Positions 36,326 through 44,348 of a stretch of 64,000 nucleotides of DNA are shown piece by piece. The number at the start of each line of letters is the position of its first letter. The first letter of the stretch is position 1. A program made the translations under genes and the position numbers. The notes under the pieces are model-generated. The model was not told the DNA's origin and did no database searches. It saw nothing but the letters and a program-made list of their open reading frames with translations. The stretch comes from Candidatus Liberimonas magnetica (lineage in GTDB: Bacteria; Elusimicrobiota; Endomicrobiia; Endomicrobiales; JAFGIL01), in the NCBI GenBank assembly GCA_020523885.1, contig JAJAPY010000015.1, positions 1 through 64,000 of the forward strand. The letters run 5' to 3'.

Positions 36326-36435
36326 GATGGAACCCCTTCGGCAGGAGCCGTCCTGCCTCCGATGCTCCGCTACGGAGTCCGACAGAATCGTCCGACATGG
36401 CAGGACTTTGAATAACGCGGCACCCCCTATAATCA
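36326..36435 (+). repeat. Family A repeat with an internal palindrome (copy A5)
   Basis: GGAACCCCTTCGGCAGGAGC, then an extra palindromic insert (GTCCTGCC ... GGCAGGAC, enclosing CTCCGCTACGGAG), then AATAACGCGGCACCCCC and ATCAACATCCACCCC. It lies just upstream of the kinase start at 36315. The gap 36316-36739 otherwise holds only the two hairpins listed next and no gene. Confidence 0.7.
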
Positions 36436-36546
36436 ACATCCACCCCTGTTAACAAGTCCGATGATTCTTACACAAACTCCATATCGAGAAATCGAAAAGT
36501 CAACAATGTTTCTGTCATTGGGTTAGCCAAGCAAATATAAAATCCT

Positions 36547-36574
36547 CCCCGTTTCGAATTTTTTCGAAACGGGG
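36547..36574. terminator. Strong perfect hairpin
   Basis: CCCCGTTTCGAA and TTCGAAACGGGG pair perfectly over 12 bp around TTTT. On the plus strand ATTTATTAAATATTTT follows. On the minus strand (the direction of the upstream 36740 gene) no T run follows, so it may act as a structural barrier or a bidirectional end. Confidence 0.65.
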
Positions 36575-36695
36575 ATTTATTAAATATTTTTACTATAAAT
36601 AAAATAACAAACGGCTAAAAAAATAAATCCAGCTCTACGGACTTATGCCCATGGTATCAGGATTTCTGCCCTTTAAAAAAATTTCAACATTTTTC

Positions 36696-36713
36696 CATGG
36701 ATTTACATCCATG
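36696..36713 (-). terminator. Short hairpin after the small membrane-protein gene
   Basis: CATGGAT and ATCCATG pair over 7 bp around a TTAC loop, 27 bases past the 36740 stop. It is followed on the minus strand by a weak GAAAAATG rather than a T run. A weak terminator at best. Confidence 0.35.
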
Positions 36714-36739
36714 TTTGCCTTCAAGGTTGTATCAAGCGC

Positions 36740-37030
36740 TTAAATCTCTTCTTTTGACTGCAGGTTTATGCTGACCCCGCCCATCTTGCCTGCTACTAAA
36801 TTATATAACCAAGATATAATAACGATACCAACAAGCATGATAATTGTGTATAGAACTACAAAAATCAGCCATGACAATAGTCTTGCTCCCACCGTTAAAT
36901 CTCTTGCAACATCAGTCGGAAAAAGAAAGAATGTAAACAACCCTATCACGGTGCCAAGAATTGCAAATACAACTGGAACTATCTTAAGTAAAGATTTTAC
37001 ATTGATCTGTTTCAACTCATAAGCTGTCAT
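36740..37030 (-). CDS. Small two-TM membrane protein (DUF3566-like)
   Basis: A 96-residue protein with two long hydrophobic helices (about 14-38 and 48-77), a Lys-rich cytosolic N-terminus and a short tail. The layout (KQINVKSLLKIVPVVFAILG ... YNLVAGKMGGVSI) resembles the DUF3566 transmembrane domain. Start ATG follows AGGAGG. It stands alone between repeat-rich DNA and a tRNA gene. Function unknown. Confidence 0.65.
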   Translation of the reverse strand: MTAYELKQINVKSLLKIVPVVFAILGTVIGLFTFFLFPTDVARDLTVGARLLSWLIFVVLYTIIMLVGIVIISWLYNLVAGKMGGVSINLQSKEEI

Positions 37031-37199
37031 AAAAAACCTCCTAATGGTATTTTAACTTAAAAATTCTTACAAACTTTACAAAAACTCTTTACTAACAGTG
37101 CACCTCCTTTTATTTTATTATAGAATTATATAATAGATTATAATAAATAAATTTTAAAATTTCAAGCTATTTATCAATTAATTATGTAATTTAAAAAAC

Positions 37200-37271
37200 T
37201 GGCTGAGGTAGGGGTTGAACCTACGACCAACGGCTTATGAGTCCGCTGCTCTACCACTGAGCTACTCAGCC
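37200..37271 (-). tRNA. tRNA-Met (CAU)
   Basis: Minus-strand cloverleaf: acceptor GGCTGAG/CTCAGCC, D-arm GCTCAGTGGTAGAGC, anticodon loop with CAT (GGACTCATAAGCC), T-arm GTAGGTTCAACCCCTAC. Elongator-type Met by overall form, although a CAU anticodon could also be Ile2. CCA is not encoded. Confidence 0.93.
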
Positions 37272-37308
37272 TACTCTAAACTTTTCAAAAACCAAAGGTC
37301 TTGTCACC

Positions 37309-37328
37309 ATGCAGGTGATGACCTGCAT
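37309..37328. repeat. Hairpin at the truncated end of the tRNA copy
   Basis: ATGCAGGT and ACCTGCAT form a perfect 8-bp stem around GATG, just beyond the point where the second tRNA-Met-like copy loses similarity. Confidence 0.6.
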
Positions 37329-37333
37329 AGGCA

Positions 37334-37387
37334 AACCTACGACCAACGGCTTATGAGTCCGCTGCTCCACCGCTGAACTACCCTGCC
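37334..37387 (-). pseudogene. Truncated tRNA-Met copy
   Basis: Closely matches the adjacent tRNA-Met from the 5' acceptor strand through the D arm and CAU anticodon arm to the first bases of the T arm. The T-arm 3' side and the acceptor 3' strand are missing, so it cannot fold as a tRNA. Its 5' end (GGCAGGG) has also drifted. It looks like a partial tandem duplication. Confidence 0.8.
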
Positions 37388-37420
37388 TTTGCCTATTATA
37401 TATCCAATAATCTACTAATA

Positions 37421-37906
37421 TTACAATTCAATTATTTTAGCTTCTTTTTGAGGCAGTTTAAGCAGTGCAATCGTACATTTGCCTGTAAGCCACCCACCGC
37501 ATTCTCCTGGATTTATAATCAAAGTCTTGCCGCTCGCTTTAATTTCCGGTACATGGGTATGCCCATAAATTATAATATCGTACTTTTGGCTTTCTATCAA
37601 GGCATCCAACAAATAAGGTTCGTGTATGGCCAGGACTTTATGCCCTTCAATGTTCGTCTCAAAAAAACCATCGTGTATCTCGCCTAAATCCTTTATTTTC
37701 TGCCGCCATATTTTTTTTTCACCGTCATTGTTCCCGAAAACTATTATTAGTTTTGACTTTAGTTTTTCGAGCTCCGTTAGGCAAATCGGAGATATAATAT
37801 CCCCTGCATGAAACACCAAAGATACATCATGTTTATTAAAATAATCAACCGCTTTCCTTATGAGCGGCATATTTTCATGAGTATCAGCTATCACACCTAT
37901 AATCAT
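37421..37906 (-). CDS. MJ0936/YfcE-family phosphodiesterase
   Basis: A 161-residue metallophosphoesterase with the full motif set: IADTHEN (DxH), VFHAGDII (GD), VFGNND (GNND), IYGHTH (GHTH) and a final INPGECGG. These bind two metal ions. Family members hydrolyse phosphodiesters including some nucleotide substrates; the physiological substrate is unknown. It follows the NifU-like gene by 11 bases, at the end of the fba-thioesterase-regulator run. Confidence 0.9.
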   Translation of the reverse strand: MIIGVIADTHENMPLIRKAVDYFNKHDVSLVFHAGDIISPICLTELEKLKSKLIIVFGNNDGEKKIWRQKIKDLGEIHDGFFETNIEGHKVLAIHEPYLLDALIESQKYDIIIYGHTHVPEIKASGKTLIINPGECGGWLTGKCTIALLKLPQKEAKIIEL

Positions 37907-37917
37907 ATTTTAATTCA

Positions 37918-38142
37918 TTAATCAATAGATTGTATTTCTTTAATTTCAGGGACTTCCTGCTTAAGTATTTTAAAAACTCCCTGTTGTAAAGTCATTTTTG
38001 ACATAGGGCAACAACCGCAAGCACCTTTTAGCCTTACTTTAACTATACCATTTTTGGTTACTTCCACTAACTCTACATCACCGCCGTCTGCCTGCAAGTG
38101 AGGCCTGACTTTCTCTAACGCTTTTTCCACTTTTTCTTTCAT
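37918..38142 (-). CDS. NifU C-terminal-domain Fe-S scaffold protein
   Basis: A 74-residue stand-alone NifU-like domain. The motif GACGCCPMSKMTLQQGV holds the CxxC pair (with an extra Cys between) that binds an iron-sulfur cluster; LQADGGDVELVEV is the other signature. Such proteins (Nfu type) transfer Fe-S clusters to client enzymes. It is linked to the phosphodiesterase and response-regulator genes by short gaps. Confidence 0.93.
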   Translation of the reverse strand: MKEKVEKALEKVRPHLQADGGDVELVEVTKNGIVKVRLKGACGCCPMSKMTLQQGVFKILKQEVPEIKEIQSID

Positions 38143-38158
38143 TGTATTCTCCTAATGG

Positions 38159-38530
38159 CTAACTGCTTGCCCACAATACTTCCTCGACTTTGCTTAATAA
38201 ACTGTTGATTTCAAACGGCTTACTTACGAAATGCCTGACCTGTTTAAATTCATCGAACAGTGCTTTTGCAGCAGGAAGTGCCGTAAGTATTATTATTGGT
38301 ATATTTTTAGTTTCTTCCTGTTGAGCAAACTGCAACTGAATAGAATAACCATCTATTCCGGGTAACAATATATCCAGAATAATTAGATCTGGTTTTTCGT
38401 TCACAGCTATATCAAACAATGAATTGCCCTGGGCCATAGCTGAAACATTATAACCTTTTGATTTTAAGGCTATCGTTAAAAGGTCACTTACCTCTTTTTC
38501 ATCATCAACTATCAAAATTTTTTTTGCCAT
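38159..38530 (-). CDS. Single-domain response regulator
   Basis: A receiver domain of about 123 residues: VDDEKEV acidic pair, phosphoacceptor Asp in IILDILLPG, conserved Thr in LTALPA and Lys in FVSKPFEI. The longer frame starts with GTG at 38533. The ATG at 38530 overlaps the thioesterase stop as TGATG, so the two are translationally coupled. No partner kinase is adjacent. Confidence 0.9.
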   Translation of the reverse strand: MAKKILIVDDEKEVSDLLTIALKSKGYNVSAMAQGNSLFDIAVNEKPDLIILDILLPGIDGYSIQLQFAQQEETKNIPIIILTALPAAKALFDEFKQVRHFVSKPFEINSLLSKVEEVLWASS

Positions 38531-38949
38531 CACCTTTTCTCCAATACAACCTTGATTTCTTCAGGAATCTTTACAGGCCGCAGATCTTTATTTACAAAAG
38601 GGTGTTTTGTGCTGCCTTTTACAAGGGCCTTTTCACCGGCTGTGACCTCGTAATTAAAAATTATACTGGCAAAACTAATTTCGCTGAGTATAGTCCTTAC
38701 AGTTATAAGATCATCGTATCTTGCGGGTGACACATATTTGCAATGGGCCTCTATCACAGGCAGATATATTCCCTTACTTTCAAGATCCTTGTAACTTAGC
38801 CCTCTTTCCCTTAACCATTCTGTCCTGCCGCGTTCAAAATAAACCAGATAATTTGCATAATAAACCATCCCCATTTGGTCTGTATCAGCATATGGAACAC
38901 GGATATTTATCTCATTCACCCAGCCCACCTTAACATCTTGTAGTATCAT
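38530..38949 (-). CDS. Acyl-CoA thioesterase, YbgC/4HBT family
   Basis: A hot-dog-fold thioesterase of about 139 residues. The signature VPYADTDQMGMVYYANYLVY contains the catalytic Asp of the YbgC/FcbC group, with a later HCKYVSPARYDD strand. It hydrolyses acyl-CoA esters and in some bacteria is tied to Tol-Pal or phospholipid metabolism. The frame extends to 38988, but the ATG at 38949 fits the family start better. Confidence 0.88.
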   Translation of the reverse strand: MILQDVKVGWVNEINIRVPYADTDQMGMVYYANYLVYFERGRTEWLRERGLSYKDLESKGIYLPVIEAHCKYVSPARYDDLITVRTILSEISFASIIFNYEVTAGEKALVKGSTKHPFVNKDLRPVKIPEEIKVVLEKR

Positions 38950-39020
38950 TATAAAAACCCTTGCTAAGCACTGTCTAATACCCGGCAAATCTTAAAATCA
39001 AGATGGGCTGGGTTCATTTT

Positions 39021-40016
39021 TTATTTGCTACTATAAAACTTTTTCATGTCATCTAAGCTGATAGGTTTATAATCTCCGGCATGGCCTGCTGTCCCAAAAT
39101 CTTTCATTTTTGATTCTATTAAAACAGCAAGCGTGTCGCGGGCAGGGCCAAGATAATCCCGCGGGTCAAATTTCTCCGGGGTTTCTGCGAACACTCTCCT
39201 TATCTCCGCGGTTATAGCAAGCCTTCCGTCGGTATCTACGTTTATTTTGCTTACCCCTATTTTGATAGCCCTTTGCAGATGTTCCATGGAAACTCCAGTT
39301 GCTCCAGGCATCTTACCTCCGTATTTATTGACCCGGTCTATCAATTCCTGCGGTACTGAAGACGCACCGTGAAGAACGATCGGGATATCGATAAGCTTGC
39401 GGACTTTCTCAAGCACGTCGAAGGCAAGATTCTTGGAACCTTTGAATTTGTAAGCGCCGTGAGAGGTACCTATCGCAATAGCAAGGGCATCAAGCTTTGT
39501 TTCGTCTACAAATTCCTTCGCTTCATCGGGGTCAGTAACATGTATCGAGCCTGAACCGACACCGTCTTCAATACCTCCGAGACGGCCTATCTCCCCTTCA
39601 ACGGTCACGCCGAATTTATGGGCATATTCGACTACTGATTTAGTAACGTCAACATTATATTTATAATCTGAAGGTGTCTTTCCGTCTTCTTTTAGGGATC
39701 CATCTATCATTACGGACGTAAAACCAAGACTGATCGCTTTTTTCGCCGTTTCAAGCGAATTGCCATGGTCAAGGTGCATTGCGATCGGGATATCCGGGTT
39801 TTCTTCCTCTGCCGCAAGCATCAAGTGTTTAAGGTAAGTAAAATTACTGTATTTTAAAGCACCCCTGCTTGCCTGGATAATAACAGGTGATTTCGTAACT
39901 TGAGCTGCCGCCATGATCGCCTGTATCTGTTCCATATTGTTCACATTGTAAGCACCAACACCATAGCCTTTTTTTCTTGCTTCATCCAGGATCTGCTTCA
40001 TCGGAACTAATGCCAT
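39021..40016 (-). CDS. fba: Class II fructose-bisphosphate aldolase
   Basis: A 331-residue zinc-dependent aldolase interconverting fructose 1,6-bisphosphate with DHAP and glyceraldehyde 3-phosphate. Signatures: GAYNVNNMEQ, AMHLDHGNS (zinc-binding His), VTVEGEIGRLGG, IGTSHGAYKF, IVLHGASSVP and KINVDTDGRLA. The length and the long tail (TAGHAGDYKPISLDDMKKFY) fit the bacterial class IIB type. AGGAGG precedes the ATG. It lies between accA and the thioesterase on one strand. Confidence 0.95.
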   Translation of the reverse strand: MALVPMKQILDEARKKGYGVGAYNVNNMEQIQAIMAAAQVTKSPVIIQASRGALKYSNFTYLKHLMLAAEEENPDIPIAMHLDHGNSLETAKKAISLGFTSVMIDGSLKEDGKTPSDYKYNVDVTKSVVEYAHKFGVTVEGEIGRLGGIEDGVGSGSIHVTDPDEAKEFVDETKLDALAIAIGTSHGAYKFKGSKNLAFDVLEKVRKLIDIPIVLHGASSVPQELIDRVNKYGGKMPGATGVSMEHLQRAIKIGVSKINVDTDGRLAITAEIRRVFAETPEKFDPRDYLGPARDTLAVLIESKMKDFGTAGHAGDYKPISLDDMKKFYSSK

Positions 40017-40099
40017 TTTTTCTTCCTCCTATTTTTCGCTGATCAGCCATTTATTTAGATATAAGACTGAAGTTTAAGCTTAACGTTCACCAATCTGTC

Positions 40100-41140
40100 T
40101 CAAATGTCAGTTGGCATCTTTTTGCCGGGGCTTATTTTCCTTTTTACCTTTTTACCTTCAGATGTTTTGTCCGAAGCAACTAAGGATTTACTCCCTTCCT
40201 CAAAAATACCGAGCGCCCTGAATTTATTGTAACGGTCTTCAGAAAGTTCATCGGGCAAAAGTTTTTTGAGCTCATCCAAATATTTTATGAGAGCTTTTTT
40301 CACGTTGTTTGATGTCACTACCGGGTCTTTATGAGCTCCGCCGACAGGTTCCTGGATTATCTCATCAACAACACCGAGCTTGAACAGGTCAGTCGCCGTA
40401 ATTTTTAATGCCTCAGCCGCATCAGGAGCTTTCGCTGCATCATGAAAGAGTATGGCAGCACATCCTTCCGGCGATATTACCGAATAGTATGCATTTTCAA
40501 GCATCAGGATCTTGTTTGCCACACCTATTCCAAGAGCTCCCCCTGAACCGCCTTCTCCGATTATCACGCTTATAACCGGAACAGCTAAAGCGGACATCTC
40601 CCTTAAATTCCTTGCTATCGCTTCAGATTGCCCTCTTTCTTCAGCCCCTATGCCAGGATAAGCTCCCGGTGTATCTATAAATGTAATAATCGGACGGTTA
40701 AACTTTTCTGCAAATTTCATGACTTTAAGAGCTTTGCGGTATCCTTCGGGGTGGACCATGGCAAAATTCCTTTCCATATTCTCCTGCAGGTTCCTTCCCT
40801 TTTGCTGGCCGATAACAGCCACCGGCTGTCCATCTAATAAAGCTAGCCCGCATATTATAGCTTTGTCATCTGAGAAATTCCTGTCCCCGTGCAACTCTAT
40901 GAAATCAGTAAAAATAGCATTAATGTAATCAAGGGTGTACGGCCTTTTTGTATGGCGCGCTAGCTGGACCCTTTGCCAAGGAGTCAAAGAACTATAGACT
41001 TTGGTCTTTAGTTCTTCACATTCCTTTTCAAGAAATTTTATTTCTTCGGAAGACTCTCCTGCAGTTCTCAGGCTCTCTAATTTATTTTCTATTTCAATTA
41101 TAGGTTTTTCAAATTCCAATACCGAGATATCGTCTGCCAT
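40100..41140 (-). CDS. accA: Acetyl-CoA carboxylase carboxyltransferase alpha subunit
   Basis: A 346-residue protein that transfers CO2 from carboxy-biotin to acetyl-CoA together with AccD. Characteristic blocks: [55 protein letters not shown] and [10 protein letters not shown]. The C-terminal ~30 residues (Lys-rich) extend beyond the usual length. accD, accB and accC are not in this window. A hairpin (ACAAGTCCC TTC GGGAACTTGT) lies just before the start. Confidence 0.95.
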   Translation of the reverse strand: MADDISVLEFEKPIIEIENKLESLRTAGESSEEIKFLEKECEELKTKVYSSLTPWQRVQLARHTKRPYTLDYINAIFTDFIELHGDRNFSDDKAIICGLALLDGQPVAVIGQQKGRNLQENMERNFAMVHPEGYRKALKVMKFAEKFNRPIITFIDTPGAYPGIGAEERGQSEAIARNLREMSALAVPVISVIIGEGGSGGALGIGVANKILMLENAYYSVISPEGCAAILFHDAAKAPDAAEALKITATDLFKLGVVDEIIQEPVGGAHKDPVVTSNNVKKALIKYLDELKKLLPDELSEDRYNKFRALGIFEEGSKSLVASDKTSEGKKVKRKISPGKKMPTDI

Positions 41141-41178
41141 GGTTTCACCTTATTTACAAGTCCCTTCGGGAACTTGTC

Positions 41179-41249
41179 GATTATACAGATTTTAAAAAAA
41201 GATTACAGTGATTACAGAAGCGGCTTACTTTTAATCTGTGTAATCTTAG
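41179..41249. repeat. Word-repeat inverted pair (GATTACAGA type)
   Basis: The left arm has GATTATACAG, GATTACAGTG and ATTACAGAAG. The right arm has TTAATCTGTGTAATCTTAG, the complement. The same vocabulary as the spacer at 3259-3300, 38 kb away. Confidence 0.7.
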
Positions 41250-41293
41250 TTAATAATCATTATAATCAAGTATAGGGTTTTTAATTTCCTATA

Positions 41294-42037
41294 CTAGAAT
41301 TTACTTACATAATTAATGCGGATAATACGTTCGTTTGCAATTTGAGAACTTGCATTACTAATATCAGTATTACTTCCTAAATATCTTCCGGCCAGGTCTA
41401 CGCTTAAATCCTTATTTATAAAGAACCTGGACCCTATATTTAACCTGTTTAGAGTTATATCGTTCTGGATATTATCATATTCTGCCAAAAAATTAAATTT
41501 ATCTTCTAAATTTATTAGGATATTCGCAAAACCTGTAATCGTGTTATTTTTGAAATCTGCTATATTGCCGCCCAATGTTAAACTAAAACCCGGAAACAAT
41601 ATCTCTCTTCCTATTGCAGCAAAAATTCCTTTTTCTTTTTGGGTAAATTCTGCTTTATCTCTGTCGTAAAAATAGCCCTGGCCGTCATACCCGAGCACAA
41701 AGGCCGGAAGCACTAGGCCTCCTTCAAACGGCCTTATTTTCATATATAAAGCCGGAGGACTGACCGAGATTTTATCGGATGCCACTACATTGTCTGAACC
41801 TATAACCTTTTGCGCTTCCCAGCCCAAGCCCAGGTTAACCATTCTAAAAACACCGAAGTCAAGGCGCGTGATTATTCCTCCGTTTGAAAAAAGCCTGAAA
41901 TTTAAATCGTAGCCGCCGTAATCAAGCATGCCTGTCGTAGGTGTGTCTATGACGTACGTTGACTCGGCAAAAGAAGATACCCTTAGATTTAATAATAATA
42001 ATACCAAAAGTAATAAAAATTTGTAGATTAATTTCAT
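41294..42037 (-). CDS. Outer-membrane beta-barrel protein, unknown
   Basis: A 247-residue protein with signal peptide (to about 24) and a sequence of alternating hydrophobic/polar strands ending in an aromatic residue (INYVSKF), the usual C-terminal signal for outer-membrane insertion. The opening (VIDTPTTGMLDYGGYDLNFR) recalls YjbH-like barrels. It follows purD after a word-repeat spacer and is probably unrelated to purine synthesis. Confidence 0.6.
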   Translation of the reverse strand: MKLIYKFLLLLVLLLLNLRVSSFAESTYVIDTPTTGMLDYGGYDLNFRLFSNGGIITRLDFGVFRMVNLGLGWEAQKVIGSDNVVASDKISVSPPALYMKIRPFEGGLVLPAFVLGYDGQGYFYDRDKAEFTQKEKGIFAAIGREILFPGFSLTLGGNIADFKNNTITGFANILINLEDKFNFLAEYDNIQNDITLNRLNIGSRFFINKDLSVDLAGRYLGSNTDISNASSQIANERIIRINYVSKF

Positions 42038-42060
42038 ACCTTTCTATACCTTCCTTCTTG

Positions 42061-42176
42061 CAAACTCAAAACACTAAACTCTAAATAAATCCAAAATATA
42101 AAACTTAAAACTTCAAGCTTTGAATTTTGGATATTTTGAGTTTGTTTCGTGTTTAGAATTTCGGATTTAGCGTTTT
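42061..42176. repeat. Word-repeat inverted pair (CTAAA / AATCC type)
   Basis: The left arm reads CAAACTCAAAACACTAAACT and CTAAATAAATCC. The right arm reads ATTTTGAGTTTG, GTGTTTAGAATTTCGG and ATTTAGCG, the same words complemented. The vocabulary matches 14949-15082, 27 kb away. Confidence 0.75.
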
Positions 42177-42177
42177 A

Positions 42178-43458
42178 TCAGTTTCTATCGATCGCTCTTT
42201 TAGCTATATCTTTCCTATAATGCATACCGTCAAATTTTACTGACTTTACCGCATTATATGCTGTTTTAAGAGCCTGGTTTATATTATCAGCTACACCGGT
42301 AATCCCGAGAACTCTGCCGCCAGAAGTAACTACATTGCTTCCTTTTAAAGAAGTGCCTGCATGAAATATAATCACATCCTGCTGTTTTAAAACTTCAGTT
42401 AACCCTGAAATCTCAACATCTTTTATGTAATCTCCTGGATAGCCTTTTGATGTCAAAACAACACATACAGCGGATTTATTATACCATTCTATTTTGCATT
42501 TGTCTAATTTAGCATTAATTACACAATCTATTATATCCAAAAGGTCTGTTTTAAGAAGGGGCAATACGGCCTGGGTTTCAGGATCCCCAAAACGGCAATT
42601 AAATTCAAGTACAAAGGGTTTTTTATTTGAGATCATAAGGCCGATGTATAAAACACCTTTATATTCTATTTTTTCTTTTTCAAGACCATTAATAACAGGT
42701 TTAATTACTTTTTCTTCAACCTGAACCCGCATTTCTTTATCAAACAGAGGTGCAGGTGCATAGGCACCCATTCCTCCGGTATTTGGCCCCAGGTCATTAT
42801 CAAAAATCCTTTTGTGGTCCTGGGACGGAACCATAATGCTGTAGTTCTTTCCGTCCAAGAACACCATTATCGACACTTCTTCTCCTGCTAAAAACTCTTC
42901 GACAACAACATTTTCTCCGGCTGTCCCGAAAACTTTTTTTTCAAGGATACTTTCTAACGATTCTCTTGCCTCTTCTGCGTTATTACAGATTATCACGCCT
43001 TTACCCGCTGCCAGGCCGTTGGCTTTGACTACTAAAGGCATACTTTGTTCTAATGTACTAAGGTAACTTAGGGCATCCTTTATTTCACTGAACACCTCAT
43101 ATTTTGCAGTAGGTATCCCGTATTTTTTCATAAAATTTTTAGCAAAAACTTTACTTGCTTCAAGCATTGCAGCTTTTTTGTTAGGCCCAAAAACATTTAA
43201 GCCTTCGGAAGTGAAATAATCAACCAGGCCTTCAGACAGAGGGACTTCCGGACCGACTACCGTATAATCTATATTTTTTTCTTTTACAAACCCGGCAAGG
43301 GCCGAAAAGTCATTTATCTTATAATTATAACACTCAGCTATTTGAGAAATCCCTGCATTTCCCGGTACGCAATAAATCTTTTCGACTTTTGGGCTTTGTT
43401 TTAATTTCCAGACAAGCACATGCTCACGCCCTCCGGAACCAATAACTAATACATTCAT
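42178..43458 (-). CDS. purD: Phosphoribosylamine-glycine ligase (GARS)
   Basis: A 426-residue ATP-grasp enzyme for the second step of purine synthesis (phosphoribosylamine + glycine to GAR). It opens with MNVLVIGSGGREHVLVWKL. The core includes KANGLAAGKGVIIC, PSQDHKRIFDNDLGPNTGGM and FNCRFGDPETQAVLPLL. Length is typical. It is 12 bases after purQ and last of the purC-purS-purL-purQ-purD run. Confidence 0.97.
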   Translation of the reverse strand: MNVLVIGSGGREHVLVWKLKQSPKVEKIYCVPGNAGISQIAECYNYKINDFSALAGFVKEKNIDYTVVGPEVPLSEGLVDYFTSEGLNVFGPNKKAAMLEASKVFAKNFMKKYGIPTAKYEVFSEIKDALSYLSTLEQSMPLVVKANGLAAGKGVIICNNAEEARESLESILEKKVFGTAGENVVVEEFLAGEEVSIMVFLDGKNYSIMVPSQDHKRIFDNDLGPNTGGMGAYAPAPLFDKEMRVQVEEKVIKPVINGLEKEKIEYKGVLYIGLMISNKKPFVLEFNCRFGDPETQAVLPLLKTDLLDIIDCVINAKLDKCKIEWYNKSAVCVVLTSKGYPGDYIKDVEISGLTEVLKQQDVIIFHAGTSLKGSNVVTSGGRVLGITGVADNINQALKTAYNAVKSVKFDGMHYRKDIAKRAIDRN

Positions 43459-43469
43459 TTTTTTATCCG

Positions 43470-44348
43470 TTACCTTACGAATTCGACAGCATTCTTAAGA
43501 ATCTGCAACCCCCACCCGTACTCAGAATCAGTTTCTTTGTTTTTGTCGTTACTCTGAACTATAAACTCCGAACTCTGAACTGATGTCTTATTCGGGTGCT
43601 GCCACTTAAAGATGTATCTTTCAGGATGTGGCATAAGCCCTAGTATATTGCCTTTATCGTTAAATATACCTGCAATATTATTTGCAGACCCGTTGGGGTT
43701 TAGCGGATATCTTGCTATCTTACCGTTTTTATCCGCATACCTGAACGCTACCTGATTATTATTTTCTATATCTGCCAATACTTTGCTGTCTTTAGCAATG
43801 AATTTTCCTTCTCCGTGTGCGACAGGAAGCGGGATTATATCAGGGAGGCCTTTTAACCAAAAATTTTGTATTTTCGCTTTTGCCTTTTGGTTTATTTGAA
43901 GGTGAACCCACCTGGATTCAAACTTATCAGAATCATTGCTGCCCAGAGTAACACTCTGGTTAAACCCAAGAGAAGGGTCTTTTTTAAGCTCTTCATCAAG
44001 CACGAGTTTCAACTTAGGCAAGATTCCCATCTTTACCAAAACCTGGAACCCGTTACAAATACCTATAATGGGCTTGCCCGATGAAGAAAACTTATAGATT
44101 TTCTCGCCCAGCTTATACTTCAATTCGTTTGCAAGTATCCTGCCTGAAGCTATATCGTCGCCGTAGGAAAAACCGCCAGGGATAGCAAGTATCTGGTAAT
44201 GGTCAAGTTTTACTTCATCATCTATCAATTTATTGATATGTAAAAGTTCAACCCTTGCACTGCAAAGCTCAAATGCAAACTTTGTTTCGATATCACAGTT
44301 TGTTCCGGCAGTCCTTAAAACCAGCACTCTAGGTTTGTTCATTTTCAT
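43470..44348 (-). CDS. purQ: FGAM synthase glutaminase subunit with in-frame word insert
   Basis: Class I glutamine amidotransferase that supplies ammonia to PurL. Numbering from the longer frame (44372): nucleophile Cys106 in IIGICNGFQVL, catalytic His249 and Glu251 in LMPHPER. The likely start is the ATG at 44348, which overlaps the purL stop as TAATG, giving 292 residues versus about 227 in Bacillus. Residues ~263-275 (SVQSSEFIVQSND) are encoded by the intergenic-type words (GTTCAGAGTTCGGAGTTTA). The insert sits near the C-terminus after the catalytic His/Glu, so activity is probably kept. Confidence 0.93.
   Translation of the reverse strand: MKMNKPRVLVLRTAGTNCDIETKFAFELCSARVELLHINKLIDDEVKLDHYQILAIPGGFSYGDDIASGRILANELKYKLGEKIYKFSSSGKPIIGICNGFQVLVKMGILPKLKLVLDEELKKDPSLGFNQSVTLGSNDSDKFESRWVHLQINQKAKAKIQNFWLKGLPDIIPLPVAHGEGKFIAKDSKVLADIENNNQVAFRYADKNGKIARYPLNPNGSANNIAGIFNDKGNILGLMPHPERYIFKWQHPNKTSVQSSEFIVQSNDKNKETDSEYGWGLQILKNAVEFVR
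43546..43590 (-). repeat. Word repeat read in frame inside purQ
   Basis: Minus strand: TCAGTTCAGAGTTCGGAG then TTTATAGTTCAGAGT. Translated as SVQSSEFIVQS. The same word type and reading frame as the insert in purL at 45428-45472. Confidence 0.75.
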
